Shown here: one piece after another, positions 48,707 to 62,656 of the stretch | How positions within the stretch are numbered: position 1 is the first letter of the stretch | Layout of the letters: each line of letters starts with the position of its first letter | Position numbers and translations under genes: made by a program | Source: Terebella lapidaria | Lineage: Eukaryota > Annelida > Polychaeta > Terebellida > Terebellidae | Length of the DNA stretch: 64,000 bases | Assembly (NCBI GenBank): GCA_949152475.1 | Contig: OX424563.1 | Coordinates: 10,947,001-11,011,000, forward strand | Direction of reading: 5' to 3' | The notes under the pieces: model-generated | Told to the model about the DNA's origin: nothing | The model's input: only the letters and a program-made list of their open reading frames with translations | Databases searched by the model: none

Positions 48707-51700
48707 TTTCCTGCAATGTCTAGTTCAGCAGAAGCTACATATTTAATGATGTGCAAGTGGGCCCACTTCATCTACAGCAATGCAACGTATTACTATTTTC
48801 TGAAATCAGGCATCCGTAAACCTCTTGGAAATCACATCAAACAGCACCATGTATTGTGTGTAATTTCTCGCTGGTACTTAAAGGGCACATTCTGTCAAAC
48901 CAAGTGCATAGATTGACATTTTACAAGATGTTGGAAATCGGCATAGGACAAATGGAAGAACATGAAATACTAATGGTATGGGATAACGTAGGTTATAATA
49001 TTCGAGTGTTGGATGGGATGTGCTTTATAGAATCATGTGGGACAAGATGAAGAATGTCAACTGAGGTGATGACAATGCCAGTACCAGTATATTTGTCATG
49101 TAGGTGTTGTCCTACATGCTCTTTTACGTATGGACATATATGATATATTGAACTGAAATTTATATTGTCTAGGTCACTGACGACATCGCAGCCATGAACA
49201 GTCAGAAGTTATTTTTCGTGAAACTCGACCATCAAAAAGTTTTTGAGTCGGCATCAAATAAACAAAACTACAAGTATATCGCAAAGCAATAATCACTCTG
49301 GGGCTTCGAACTGCAACGTTCGAGGACTTCTGAGAAGAGGCGAACAAATACGTTTGATTTGTTTATTGGTTTTCTGCTAGAAGTCATAGTGGACATGTAG
49401 ATCTTCATGATACATTTTTGTCCACGTCTTAGGGTCTGAGCAAAAACAAGGATATGGCTGTGGTAATGATTGACAATGAAAAGCAAAACATACTGTTCAA
49501 ATAAATGAACTCGACAGAAAAAAAACCATTTATTGAATATCTGATCTCTTGTTTCATTCTTTCATGTATATTTTGGTTTTCTTCTTTGTATTCAAGTAGT
49601 TCATTTCAGGGGCGGATCCAGGAATTTGAATAGAGGGGGTCCAACATTATACGGCGTGGGGTCTGGGGCCCGCTCAAGGGCCCCAGAAACCAAATCCTTT
49701 TTTATGTCCTGTGGTAGCTTCCTGGCATCTCCTGGGTATAAATCCCACTTCATGACCCCGGTATATGAAAACAAAATGGAGTGAAGCGAGCCTGTCACGG
49801 TGGGGGTCTGGGGCCGTTCAAGGGACCTTGAAGCAAGAGTCTTTCTTTATGTTCTGTGGTAAGTTGATGGCAGCGCCTGGGTATGAATTCCACTTGAATA
49901 CCCAATGGTCGCCCTACTACTATATTAAATGCCAAAAATAGAAACGAATCGAGCTCGTCTCCGCTGCGGATCTGAGGCCTGCTGAAGGGCCCAGAAGTCA
50001 GAACCTTTTTTTATGTTCTGAATTAATTTTGTGGCCTTTCCTGGGAATAAAATGGACTTGAAAATTCATCGATGACAATGTTCTGAAAAGTTCATAAAAA
50101 ATGTAAAAGAAGGAAAGCTGCACATTTTGGCCGGGGGTCTGGGGCCTGCTGAATTTCCCCAGAAGTCAGAGCCATTTTTATGTTCTGAATTAATTTTGTG
50201 GCCTTTCCTGGAAACAAATTGCACTACCCAGAAGTCAGAGCCATCTTTATGTTCTAAATTAATTTTGTGGCCTTTCCTGGAAACAAATTGCACTACCATG
50301 ATTGACTATCATGTTCTGACAAATTTGTAAAAAAAAATGTAGAAGAGGAGATGCACATTTGGGCTGGGGGTCTGGGGCCCGCTGAAGGGCCCATGAAGTC
50401 AGAGCCTTTTTTATGCTCAGAACTAATTTAGTGGCCTTTTCTGAATATTAATTGCACTTCATTAATTGCAATTCATTGATCACCATGTTCTGAAAAGTTT
50501 GAAAAAAATGTAGAAGAGAAGCTGCACATTTGGGCCGGGGTTCTGGAGCCGACTGGAGGGCCCCGGAAGTCAGAACTTTTGTATATTCTGCATTAATTTA
50601 GTGGCCTTTTCTAGATATGAATTGCACTTAGAAATTCATTGATGACTATGTATGTTCTGAAGAGTTTGTAAAACAAATATAGAAGCTATGGAAGCTGCAC
50701 ATTTTGGCTTGGGGTCTGGGGGCCCCACAAGCCAGAACCCTTTTTATGTTCTGTGGTAGCTTACTGAGGTCTCCTGAATGTAAGTATCAATCTATTACCA
50801 TCAACACAGTCAGATTTTGATGATGCCAATAACAAACATAAAATACAGCATTTTGCAATAGAAACAAAGCCCGACCAAATTGTTTACCCAAAGACACACT
50901 GGCGTCATCAGGGGCAGACAGTGTGTTAAATGTAGTTGTTTCTACTGTACACCTGATGGAATTAGTGTACAACTGCCCAACAACCTATGAAAATAAATTA
51001 GAAATCCACAACAAACCCCATGGATATACCCCATGAATATACATCTCAAACAAACTCACTATAATCAACCTGTTCTCAAACATGATATTTCGACACATTT
51101 TTTTTTTCGGGCAGGAGGCGTAAATCCGCCTATGGAAACTCTGATATATATGTATTTTTCCGAAAAGGGGGGGTCCTGACCCCAGTAACCCCCCCCTCTA
51201 AATCCGCTACTGCATTTACATATGAATATGTATTAGCAGCAATTAGACATCATGTGAGAATCTATTCATCACAGCAAAATGTTACACCCCATGCACGGCT
51301 TGGCAGCAAACACTTTGCCCTGAGTGTTACCAGTGCCATTTTTGCCAAGTCAGAGGGCACTCCTCTCCTCTCTGGGAATCAGCGCGTTGTCATGCATTCA
51401 ACACATCAATTGTCATATGACTAATTGCTTATATTGTCATATCGTTGGCACACACTGTGATTGTGCGCCTGCCCATGAGTGAAAGTGACCATGTTGGCAT
51501 GTTAGATTGCTGAATTGTTAATGGTTCATTCGTCAATACCATCCATGTTGGATTGATTGTTATGTTTCCTGAGAGCACTTGATGAAATTTCTAAATTGTG
51601 TAGATTGGAAAATTGTGTGATTAGCCCTGCGTTACAGAAGCAATACTTTGGAACAAAACACACCAAACATTCAAATTCATTTCACTAAAAGTACAAGATG

Positions 51701-52980
51701 TAGTAACAAAAATGATATTGAAAGCAAAATAAAGAAGATGGTAAAACAAATTTGTAACTTCCATTCAGGTCTAGTATGAAAAAGATTGATGTTTCAAAAT
51801 ATAATGTACATGACATGATTTCAAAAGCAAATCCCAATTTAAAGCAAATTTTATCCTTTCACTGCAAAACATGATTGCCGTCTTCTTTCAACAAACTTGA
51901 AATCATAAAGTGACACAACAAGGCAATATTGTGGCCTCTCTTCCTCTAATTTATGGAAATCGATAAGTTTCCTGCTGTTGTGAGCAATAGTTTGCCATGA
52001 CTGGATCACCCTCTCACGGCAATAAATGTCCCTGTTCACAGAAAAGGGATTCTTCGAGCCAATAAGTGAAGCCATTCAAGAGTCCACCAATCACAATAGA
52101 TCTCGGACTGCCGATCAATAAACACGACAGGAATCACACACTGCGTTATAAAATACAGGTTGTTTTGATGGTTGTCGTGTAAATGGTTCTCGGAAGCTGT
52201 GTATTGTTCGATGCCTTTGATCATATTTTATTACAGAGATCCTGAAAACATCATGGTATGGCAGCAAGTGGTACAAAGATGTAGCTTTATTGTTCAAGAA
52301 CATGCAACCAGTCTGTAACAGTAGCTGGGTGATAAGGGATGACAGTATGTTTTTCTTAGTTTCCGTGTGATATTGACCTCATTGTAATATATTGTTCAAG
52401 CAGTGACAAAAAGTAATTTCTTTTTATTATAGCGACGAGCAATTAAAAAAACCCTCAGAATTTCAAAATATTTAAATTACTCTATATATTTATGGCCACG
52501 AATGTGAAAACGTCTACATTTATGTCTACTGAATTTATGACACTACAAGACAAAATTATGATAAAACTGACATCCAATCACATTTATTAATCATGAAGCT
52601 GTCAGATGCAGTGTGCATTTGCAAACATGTGAACAAATTGGATTAATAAGTAGCAGAATAAATGCCAACTTGAAATATTTCTGATTTATTACATGTCACG
52701 CACAAATTGGTCTAGATCATTATCACTCGTCTTGATTCACATTCACAGTTAAACACACAGGTAGAACCAGGAAAACGTGATAATGGAAAAAATTACTGCC
52801 AATTGTATGTTAGCTATGGAGTCCACATCGGCTGTAATTGGAGGGAGCGGCTCTCAGCAAGGAAATGTTCTCCAGTAAATGAGACTGCCAGATTCACACA
52901 GTCATTATCATCGGCCCCTTAGAATATCAAGATTGCTGACATAATATTTGTTGTATAGAACATGAATGCACCGCTGATGA
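48707..52980. repeat. Large tandem array, unit B (truncated, with transposon insertion)
   Basis: Lacks roughly the first 2 kb of the C/D-type unit, resuming at sequence like 46270 of unit A (ATTGTGTGTAATTTC). It carries the 1.6-kb insertion at 49607-51212. Distal landmarks CACTTTGCCCTGAGTGTTAC (51310), AGTCCACCAATCACAATAGA (52081) and the TTGGTCTAGATC block (52707) are in the usual order. Confidence 0.78.
49607..51212. mobile_element. hAT-like non-autonomous insertion with internal ~170-bp repeats
   Basis: Ends are CAGGGGCGGATCCAGG (49607) and CTAAATCCGCTACTG (ending 51212), imperfect inverted repeats of the CAGNGGCGGATCC type common in hAT-like elements. Both flanks carry CATTT (49602-49606, 51213-51217). 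Unit A holds the uninterrupted site, TTCATTTATATATGAATATG. The body has about seven repeats of GTCTGGGGCC (49661, 49806, 49971 variant, 50138, 50370, 50541 variant, 50713), with a further 66-bp doubling inside one. A 5-bp duplication is shorter than the usual hAT 8 bp, so the superfamily is provisional. No transposase. Confidence 0.8.
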
Positions 52981-55900
52981 AAGTTGCTGTTGTTGCTTGT
53001 AATTTTATATTGTGGCCTGTGTAATATCAACTGCACTATGAGATGGAAGAAACGTCATGATAAGTAGATCGAGTAGGATTGTTCATTGGTACAGAACGGG
53101 TGTTATTTAACGTTTGGTGATTTCACATGTTTTAGTACACATGTATGCCACACTATTTTAAATATGTAAATATTAACAAATTTGGTAAATATCAAGAGGT
53201 GGCTTCGTCGAATATTTTTTTTCGTGAAACAAGTAAAAACACACCAGAAGTAATCCTCACCAAAAATGGTACAAAAATTATCGCGATATTATCCTGCAAT
53301 ATCAAAAGTGCAAAAACACAAATCATAGCATCAGAAGTAATCATCATGAAAATGAAACATTTTATCATAAAAGTCTTGCTATATTTAAAGTACAGCCCTT
53401 ATGTTTATCACCTTGACAACGTCGTCGTCTGAATGACTAATGTCAACTCCATCACATAAGTAAAGACCATTTCTCTTTTATTACGATGCTAAGGGCCCAT
53501 TCAAGTTCTTGTTGCTGCCAGAAAAATGGAGGATATGTATCTATTATCAGAATCAGTCTGAGTTTCCAAAATAGTTGGGGTTGCAATATCAAACAGACCA
53601 GGAGGTAACCAGACTGCACCCACCTTGAACCCACATGGTGAATTGAAATTGCACTAAGTCCAAAGTTTGAGTCTAGAGAAGTTGCAAAACGAACCACACC
53701 CACACCATCATGCACCCACGCCATCATGCACCCTGTGCAAAGTTTCAGAAAATCATCCTTGCTCCACTAGTTATCTTCGACAATGTATTCCCATGGTAAC
53801 GAATGAATGCCATATATCTGAACTCTTTGATGCTTGCTCATGTTGGTTAACGAAATTAGCTTCATAAATGTATTTACTGTAAAAGAACATTTGCCGGTAA
53901 TTAGAGGGCAACTGATCAATAGTGCTTGGTTGAAAGTAAGCAATATGCCTGTTTGAAATCAAATTATGTTTGTGATGTTCAAAAACCAATTATGCAAATG
54001 GCTGTCTAGTAATAAACTGAGGTATTCACTAACTCACACATTGATCAATATATACCGAGACAATTACCCTTCGACCACAAGGAATTGGCAGAATCGCAGA
54101 GAAAAAGCGAAAATATAAACACGGTTCTCATCAGTCCAGCGCGTCCCGGGTTTAATCATTGACCTGATCACGGGGAAAGGCAGGATACAACAACGATAGA
54201 GTAGCAATGTTGCGAGAGACTGGCAGCGTATGGGACAGATTGGTTAGATATTGTTGTCATATCATCTTCACTGGGTTTTAAATGTTATATTTGCTGATGT
54301 GCTATGATGCTATGTCTGTATATGACTAAATTTGTCTGTATATTCTAATGTATTTGGCTTTTTGTGAAAATAAATTTCTGACACATTCAAACATAATTCA
54401 GTAATTATGTTTGGATAATTATGTAATTCAGACACAAATACTGAATTTCAAATTCTAATGAACATAAGGATAATCTACATACTCAACGCTATATTGAGAT
54501 CGTCATGAAAATGATCTATAAAACCTCGAATATGTTATTTGTCTGTATAGTCGATAATTACATTTCCTATAATTTCGCTAAAAAATAACCAAATTACATA
54601 AAAGTTTCCATCAGCCAATGTATAAAACCACGCACGAGACAATGACTAATTGAGTGTTGGATAGTATAGTAATTATGATGTAATTAGCCATCAATATAAT
54701 GTTTTGCAATGCCATTTTGGAGGCAAAAGAGTCAATATAGAATGTGCCTGAACTTTATTATGTAGGCAGGTAACAATGTTAACTTACACTACAGGTCGCA
54801 ATGTCGCAGTGCAGCAAGTTACAAATACGGAGCAGTTTCGTGTTTCATTCATTCATACCTAGTTGTTAATAGTTGTTGAGGTTGAGTAGATACTTATCAT
54901 TATTTCATCGATATCTGGATCGTGTTACCAGGTATACGGGTGTTCAATTCTGGAAGACACACTCTAGAAACTGCTCAAGAACAATAGAGGCCGGTTATGC
55001 CTCACTATTGGCTGGGTTATAACGTTTATAACTTAATTACAGTCATATATATTAAAAGGAAATCAATGAGATTACATCACGCCCTGAAGAATTAAGCATT
55101 AAAATGTTCTCTTGATATCATATTTTTATATCTATCAGTTGAAATAAAAAATAGAGGTAGATTTGTTGTGACTTTATACCACAGTCTGATGTTACGTGCT
55201 AAAGTGTATGTCCCAATTTCCACTTTGTCCTGGTCACCACATGGACCAGATATCAGGTGTTACAGGCTAGTGTAGTCAAATGCAGAACAGAAACTAGCTG
55301 GGGGTTTCAGTATTGTAAAATATTAGTAATTATGCTAAAGGATGAATATGAGTTCAAATATGGTACATTCATCCCGAAAATCACGATGACGTCCATAGAA
55401 TATCCCTACGTCACTGTCGCAGCCTTCAGCAAAAGAACCGTGTCTGTAGCTAACTTCAGCTCTGAAATAATACATGTTGCTATGAGAGTTATGGGTCCTT
55501 TTCATGTAAAATGTTTTGTTGAGCAGGATTACCCTACATACTGTAGTAGTATGACTTTTTACCCGTTTCTGAACTGAATTCCGACTGGAGTAATACCAGT
55601 TCCAGTCTATTTGTAGGCATCGTCATATTTGTTCTATGACATATGGAAGTAATATTCATTTGTCAATCACTGGTGACATCGCAGCCATGAACAGTTAGAA
55701 GTTATTAATCGTGAAATAGCGACTCAAACACCAGTAAGTTTTCGAGCCAGTATCGAATAAACAAAACTACAAGTAATTCACAAAGCAATAATTGTGGGGT
55801 TTCGAACTGCAACGTTCGAGGCCTAAAGAGGCAAACAAATATGTTGATTTGTTTATTGGATTTCTGTCAAAAGTCCCCTGACAAAAATTTAATATAGATA

Positions 55901-57810
55901 TTCATAATACATTTTTGTCCACGTCTTAGGGGCAGAGCAAAATAGTTTAATCTATTCTGTCAGTCATCTGATATTACCATGAACAATGGTATGGCTGTGA
56001 TTATGATAGACAACGAAAAGCAAAATCTATTGTTGTCATGAAATGAACTTGACAGAAAAAACAACAACATTTATTGAATATCCGAGCTCTGTTTCATTCT
56101 CTTGTGGTTCTTCTTTGTATTCGAGTGGTTCACTTATATAGGAATATGTACCAACAATATTTACATAAAACCCGAGGATCTATTTATCACATCAAAATGT
56201 TACGTCTCATGGCTTGGCAGCCAACAATTTGCCCTAAGTGTTACCAGTGCAATGTTTGCCGAGTCAGAGGACACGGAGAGTGTTGTCATGATTTCAACAG
56301 ATCAATTATCACATGACTAGTTGTCTATATTGTCATACCATTGATATGTGCAACGACAGTGTGCCTGTCCATGAGGGTGTGTCCATGTTGACATGTTAGA
56401 TTGCTTGATTATTGATGGTCCATTCCCAAATAACATCTTAATTTGATTGATTGCTAAATTGTGTAGATTGGAATGTTGTGTGATCAGTCATGCTTTACAG
56501 AAGCGATATTCAGGACTGTTTCAAATAACTGTTTCAATTTTTTTTGAATAATGTACCCATATCAATGCCTTTGAGCAACATGAATGATATTGAAAGCAAA
56601 ACAGTGAAGACTAAAAGCGATTTTACTCTCCTTGTTGTCTATTATGAAAAAGTTTCAAAATAGAAACTACATGTCATTTTTGCAAAGCAAAACCCAATTT
56701 AAAGCAAGTTTGTTCCATGAATACCGTCTTCTGTCACATCTTCTTTATTGCTGCAAAAATATGTCAACCAACTTGAAATCATAGCGACATGATAAGGCAA
56801 AATAAGATGGCCTCTCTTCCTCTAATTTATGGAAATCAATAGGTTTCCTGATGATATAGGCAATAATGTGCCATGACTGGATCACCTCTCGTGGCAATAA
56901 ATGTCTCTGATCATAGAAAGAACATTCCTTGAGGCCAATAAGTGAAATCATTGAAGAGTCCACCAATCATAATAGATCTCGGACTGAAGATCAATAAAAA
57001 CGACAGGAATCACATACTACTTGATAAAATACAGGTTGTTTTAATGTGTTAATGGCTCTCGAAAGCTTAACATTGTTTGATGCCTTTGATCATATTATAT
57101 TATAGAAAAAAACAGCACGTTATGGCAGCAAGTGGCACAAGAATGTGGTGTTATTGTTCAAGAACACGCAACCAGCCGAATGATATAAGGAAAAAAAACG
57201 GAGAAAATGATTCTGTTAGTTTCGTGTGATATTGAGGTCAATATAATATATCTTTCAAGCTGTACAAAAGTAATTTCTCTTCATTGAAAAGCCATTTCCT
57301 GCATTAGGTCTTTATATTACTCTTCATGACCAAGAATTTGAAAACGTCTACGTCTACGAAATTTATGACACTATCACACAATGCTGATAAATTAATATCC
57401 AGCAACAGTTATTAATCATGAAGCTGTCAGATGCAGTATTATTTGCAGAATGTGAACAATTTGGATTGATAAGTGGCAGAATAAATGCCAACTCTTGAAA
57501 TATTTCTGATTTATTACATGTCACATGCAAATTGGTCTAGATCATTATCACCTCTCTTGATTCACAAACACAGTTACCCACACACAGGTAGAACCAGGAA
57601 CACGTGGTAATGGAAGAAGCAATTACTGTCAATTGTATGTTAGCTATGGAGTCCACATCGGCTGTAATTGGAGGGAGCGGCTCTCACCAAGGAAGTGTTC
57701 TCCAGTGAATGAGACTGCCAGACTCACACAGTCATTATCATCGGCCTCTTAGAATATCAAGATGGCTGACATGATGTTTATTTTATAAAACATGAATGCA
57801 CCGCTGATGA
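52981..57810. repeat. Large tandem array, unit C
   Basis: A full unit of 4830 bases. Landmarks: AACCAGACTGCACCCACCTT (53607), CCCATGGTAACGAATGAATG (53791), CGCACGAGACAATGACTAAT (54631), TTCGAACTGCAACGTTCGA (55801), GCAATGTTTGCCGAGTCAGA (56249) and ATTGGTCTAGATC (57531). Very similar to unit D throughout. Frames in it are not preserved in the other units. Confidence 0.88.
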
Positions 57811-60800
57811 AAGTTGATGTTGTTGCCTGTAAATTTATATTGTGGCCTGTGTAATATCAACTGCACTGTGAGATGGAAGAAACGTCATGATAAATAGATC
57901 TAGTTGGATTGTTCATTGGTACAGAACGGGTGTTATTTAACGTTTGGTGATTTCAAATGCTTCAGTACACATATATGCCACACTACTAGTATTTTGAATC
58001 TGTAAATATTGACAAATTTGGTAAATATCAAGAGGTGGCTTCGTCGAATATTTTTTTCGTGATACAAGCAAAAACATAAGCCATGGCACCAGAAGTAATC
58101 ATCACAAAAAATGGAAAAAAAAATATCACGATATAATCCTGCAATATTAAAAGTGCAAAAACACAAGCCTTAGCATCAGAAGTAATCATCATGAAAATGA
58201 AACATATTATCATAGAAGTCTTGCTATACTTAAGATACAACCCTCATGTTTATCACCTTGACAACATCATCGTCTGAATGACTAATGTCAACTTCATCAC
58301 ACAAGTGAGGACCATTTCTCTTTTATCACGATGCTAAGGGTCCATTTAAGTTCTAGTTGCTGCCAGAAAATTGGAGGATATGTATCTATTATCAGAATCA
58401 GTTTGAGTTTCCAAAACAGAAGTTGGGGCTGCAATATCAAACAGACCAGGAGGTAACCAGACTACACCCACCTTGAACTCACATCGTGGCCTGAAATTGC
58501 AGCAAGTTTGAGTCTTGAGAAGTTGCAAAACGAACCACACCCACATCATCATGCACCCACGCCATCATGCACACTGTGTGTTTAAGAAAGTCACCCCTGG
58601 TCCAGTAGTTATCTCTGACAATGTATTCCCGCGGTAACGAATGAATGCCATATATCTGAACTCTTTGATGCTTGCTCATGTTGGTTAACGAAACTAGCTT
58701 AATAAATGTATGTACTGTAAAAAATATTAGCTGGTAATTAGAGGCAATAAAATAAAAGACACAACCTATCTATACTGCTTGGTTGAAAGTAAGCAATATG
58801 CCTTAGATTTTTGAAATCAAATTATTGTTGTGATGTTCAAAACCAATTATACAAATGGCTGTCAAGTTACAAACTAAGGCATTCACTGACGCACAAATTG
58901 ATCAATATATACCCGGACATTTACCCTTCCACCACAAGGAATTGGCAGAATCACAGAGAAAAGGCAAAAATATATATCGTATCAGCTTTCAATTCCCCGG
59001 CTGCTGTTCTCCTCAGTCCAGCCCATCACGGGTATAATCATTGATCTGATCACGGGGAAAGGTAGGAAACAACAAGGCTAGAGTGGGAATGTTGCGAGAG
59101 ACTGGCAGCGTATGGGACAGATTGGTTAGTTATTGTCGTCATATCATCTACACTGGGTTTGCCAATTTTAAATGCTTTATTTGCTGATGTGCTATGATGC
59201 TATGTCTGTATATATGACTAAATTTGTCTGTATATTCTAATGTATTTGACTTATTGTGAAAATAAATTTCTGACACATTCAAGCATAATTCAGTAAGTAT
59301 ATTTGGATAATTATGTAATTCAGACACAAATACTAAATTTCAAATTCTAATGAACATAACCATAATCTACATACTCAACGCTATATTGATATCGTCATGA
59401 AAATGATCTATAAAACCTCGAATATGTTATTTGTCTGTATAGTCGATAATTACATTTCCTATAGTTTCGCTAAAAAATAACCAACTTATAAAAGTTTCCA
59501 TCAGCCAATGTATAAAACCACACACGAGACAATGACTAATTGAGTTTTGGATAGTATAGTAATTATGATGTAATTAGCCATCAATATAATGTTTTGCAAT
59601 GCCATTCCGGCGGCAAAAGAGTCAATATAGAATGTGCCTGAATTTTATTATGTAGGCAGGTAACAATGTTAAATTACACTACAGGTCGGGTCCCAGTGCA
59701 GCAAGTTACACGTACTGGGATTCGTGTTTCATTCATTCATACCTAGTTGTTAATAGTTGTTGAGGTCGAGTAGATATTTATTATTGTTTCATCGATATCT
59801 GGATCGTGTTACCAGGTTTACGGGTGTTAAATTCTGGAAGACACATACTAGAAACTGCTCAAGAACAATAAAGGCCGGTTATGCCTCACTATTGGCGGCG
59901 TTATTACGTTTATACCTTAGTTACAGTCATATATATCAAAGGGAAATCAATGAGATTACGTCACGCTCTGAAGAATTAAGCGTTAGAATGTTGTCTTTTA
60001 TATCTATCAGTTGAAATCAAAAATGAAGTTAGATTTGTTGTGACTTTATACCACAGTTTGATGTTATGTAAAAGTGTATATGTCCTAATTCCCACTTAGT
60101 CCTGGTCACCACATGAACCAGATATCAGGTGTTACAGGCTAGTGTAGTCAAATACAGAAGAGAAACTAGCTGGAGGCTTAAGTATTGTAAAACATTAGTT
60201 GTTATGTTAAAGGATGAATATGAGTTCAAATATGGTAGTCATCCAGAAAATCACGATGACGTTCATATATATCTGAAATAATACATGTTGCTATGAGAGT
60301 TATGGGTCCTTTTCATGTAAAATGTTTTGTTGAGCAGGATTACCCTACATACTATAGTAGTATGACTTTTTACCCGTTTCTGAACTGAATTCCGACTGGA
60401 ATAATTCCAGTTCCAGTCTATTTGTAGGCATCGTCATATTTGTTCTATGACGTATGGAAGTAATATTTATTTGTCAATCACTGGTGACATCACAGCCATG
60501 AACAGTTAGAAGTTATTAATCGTGAAATAGCAACTCAAACACCAGTAAGTTTACGAGTCAGTATCGAATAAACAAAACTACAAGTAATTCACAAAGCAAT
60601 AATTGTGGGGTTTCGAACTGCAACGTTCGCGGCCTAAAGAGGCAAACAAATATGTCTGATTTGTTTATTGGATTTCTGTCAAAAGTCCCCTGACAAAAAT
60701 GTAATATAGATATTCATAATACATTTTTGTCCACGTCTTAGGGACAGAGCAAAATAATTTAATCTATTCTGTCAGTCATCTGATATTACCATGAACAATG

Positions 60801-62656
60801 GTATGGCTGTGATTATGATCGACAACGAAAAGCAAAATCTATTGTTGTCATGAAATGAACTTGACAGAAAAAACAACAACATTTATTGAATATCCGAGCT
60901 CTGTTTCATTCTCTTGTGGTTCTTCTTTGTATTCGAGTGGTTCACTTATATAGGAATATGTACCAACAATATTTACATAAAACCCGAGGATCTATTTATC
61001 ACATCAAAATGTTACATCCCATGGCTTGGCAGCCAACACTTTGCCCTAAGTGTTACCAGTGCAATGTTTGCCGAGTCAGAGGACACGGAGAGTGTTGTCA
61101 TGATTTCAACAGATCAATTATCACGAGACTAGTTGTCTATATTGTCATACCATTGATATGTGCAACGACAGTGCGCCTGTCCATGAGGGTGTGTCCATGT
61201 TGACATGTTAGATTGCTTGATTATTGATGGTCCATTCCCAAATAACATCTAAATAACACTGATTGCTAAATTGTGTAGATTGGAATCACGTGTGATCAGT
61301 CATGCTTTACAGAAGCGATATTCAGGAACAAAAAACAACTGTTTCAAATTTTTTTGAATAATATACACATATCAATGCCTTTGAGCAACATGAATGATAT
61401 TGAAATTATATTGAAAGCAAAGCGATTTTACTCTCCTTGTTGTCTATTATGAAAAAGTTTCAAAATAGAAACTACATGACATTTTTGCAAAGCAAAACCC
61501 AATTTAAAGCAAGTTTGTTCCATGATTGCCGTCTTCTGTCACATCTTCTTTATTTCTGCAAAAATATGTCAACCAACCTGAAATCATAGCGACATGATAA
61601 GGCAAAATAAGATGGCCTCTCTTCCTATAATTTATGGAAATCAATAGGTTTCCTGATGATATAGGCAATAATGTGCCATGACTGGATCACCTCTCGTGGC
61701 AATAAATATCCCTGATCACAGAAAGGGGATTCCTCGAGCCAATAAGTGAAGCCATTCAAGAGTCCACCAATCACAATAGATCTCAGACTGCCGATCAATA
61801 AACACGACAGGAATCACACACTGTGTTATAAAATACAGATTGTTCTGATGGTTGTCGCGAAAATGGTTCCCGGAAGCTGTACATTGTTTGATGCCTTTGA
61901 TCATATTATTTTACAGGGGCCCTGAAAACAGTACGATATGGCAGCAACTGGCAAAAGTGTGTAGCTTCATTGTTTAGGAACACGCGACCAGTCTAGCACA
62001 GTAGCCGAATTATATAAGGGAAATCAGAGAGAATGATGTGAATTTTCATGTGATATTGACGTCATTGTAATATAGTATTCAAGCAGTAACAAATGTAATT
62101 CCCCTTCATGATGGCGAGGAGCAATTAAAAAACCTCACCATATCCTGAACAAAGTCTTTATATGAATCGCTATGACCAAGAATTTAAAAACATCTACGTC
62201 TACCGAATTTATAACACTATCTCAACATTTCTGATGAATTAACACCCGACCACAGTTATTATTCATGAAGCTGTCAGATGCAGTGTTATTTGCAGATTGT
62301 GAACAAATTGGATTATTAAGTGGTAGAATGAATGCCAACTCTTGAAATACTTCTGGGTTATTACATGTCACGTGCAAATTGGTCTAGATCATTATCACCT
62401 GTCTTGATTCACAAAACACACTCACACACACAGGTAGAACCAGGAACACGTGGTAATGGAAAAAACAATTACTGTCAATTGTATGTTAGCTATGGAGTCC
62501 ACATCGGCTGTAATTGGAGGGAGCGGCTCTTAGCAAGGGAGTGTTCTCCAGTGAATGAGACTGCCAGACTCACACAATCAATTACCAACGGCCTCTTAGA
62601 ATATCAAGATGGCTGACATAATATTTGTTGTATAAAACATGAATGCACCGCTGATG
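57811..62656. repeat. Large tandem array, unit D
   Basis: A full unit of about 4846 bases, near-identical in order and sequence to unit C. Landmark offsets from C run 4811-4890, so only small indels separate them. This indicates a recent duplication. Confidence 0.88.

Noticed and set aside
49300..49330. TTCGAACTGCAACGTTCGA block in each array unit as a tRNA T-arm
   Set aside because: No acceptor, D-arm or anticodon stem can be formed around it, and GTTCGAA is not in the right setting.
51851..52224. Minus-strand frames (FIDRQSEIYCDWWTLEWLHLL) recurring in array units B and D
   Set aside because: The frame is broken in unit C and altered in A. Conservation is at DNA level, as expected for recent duplication.
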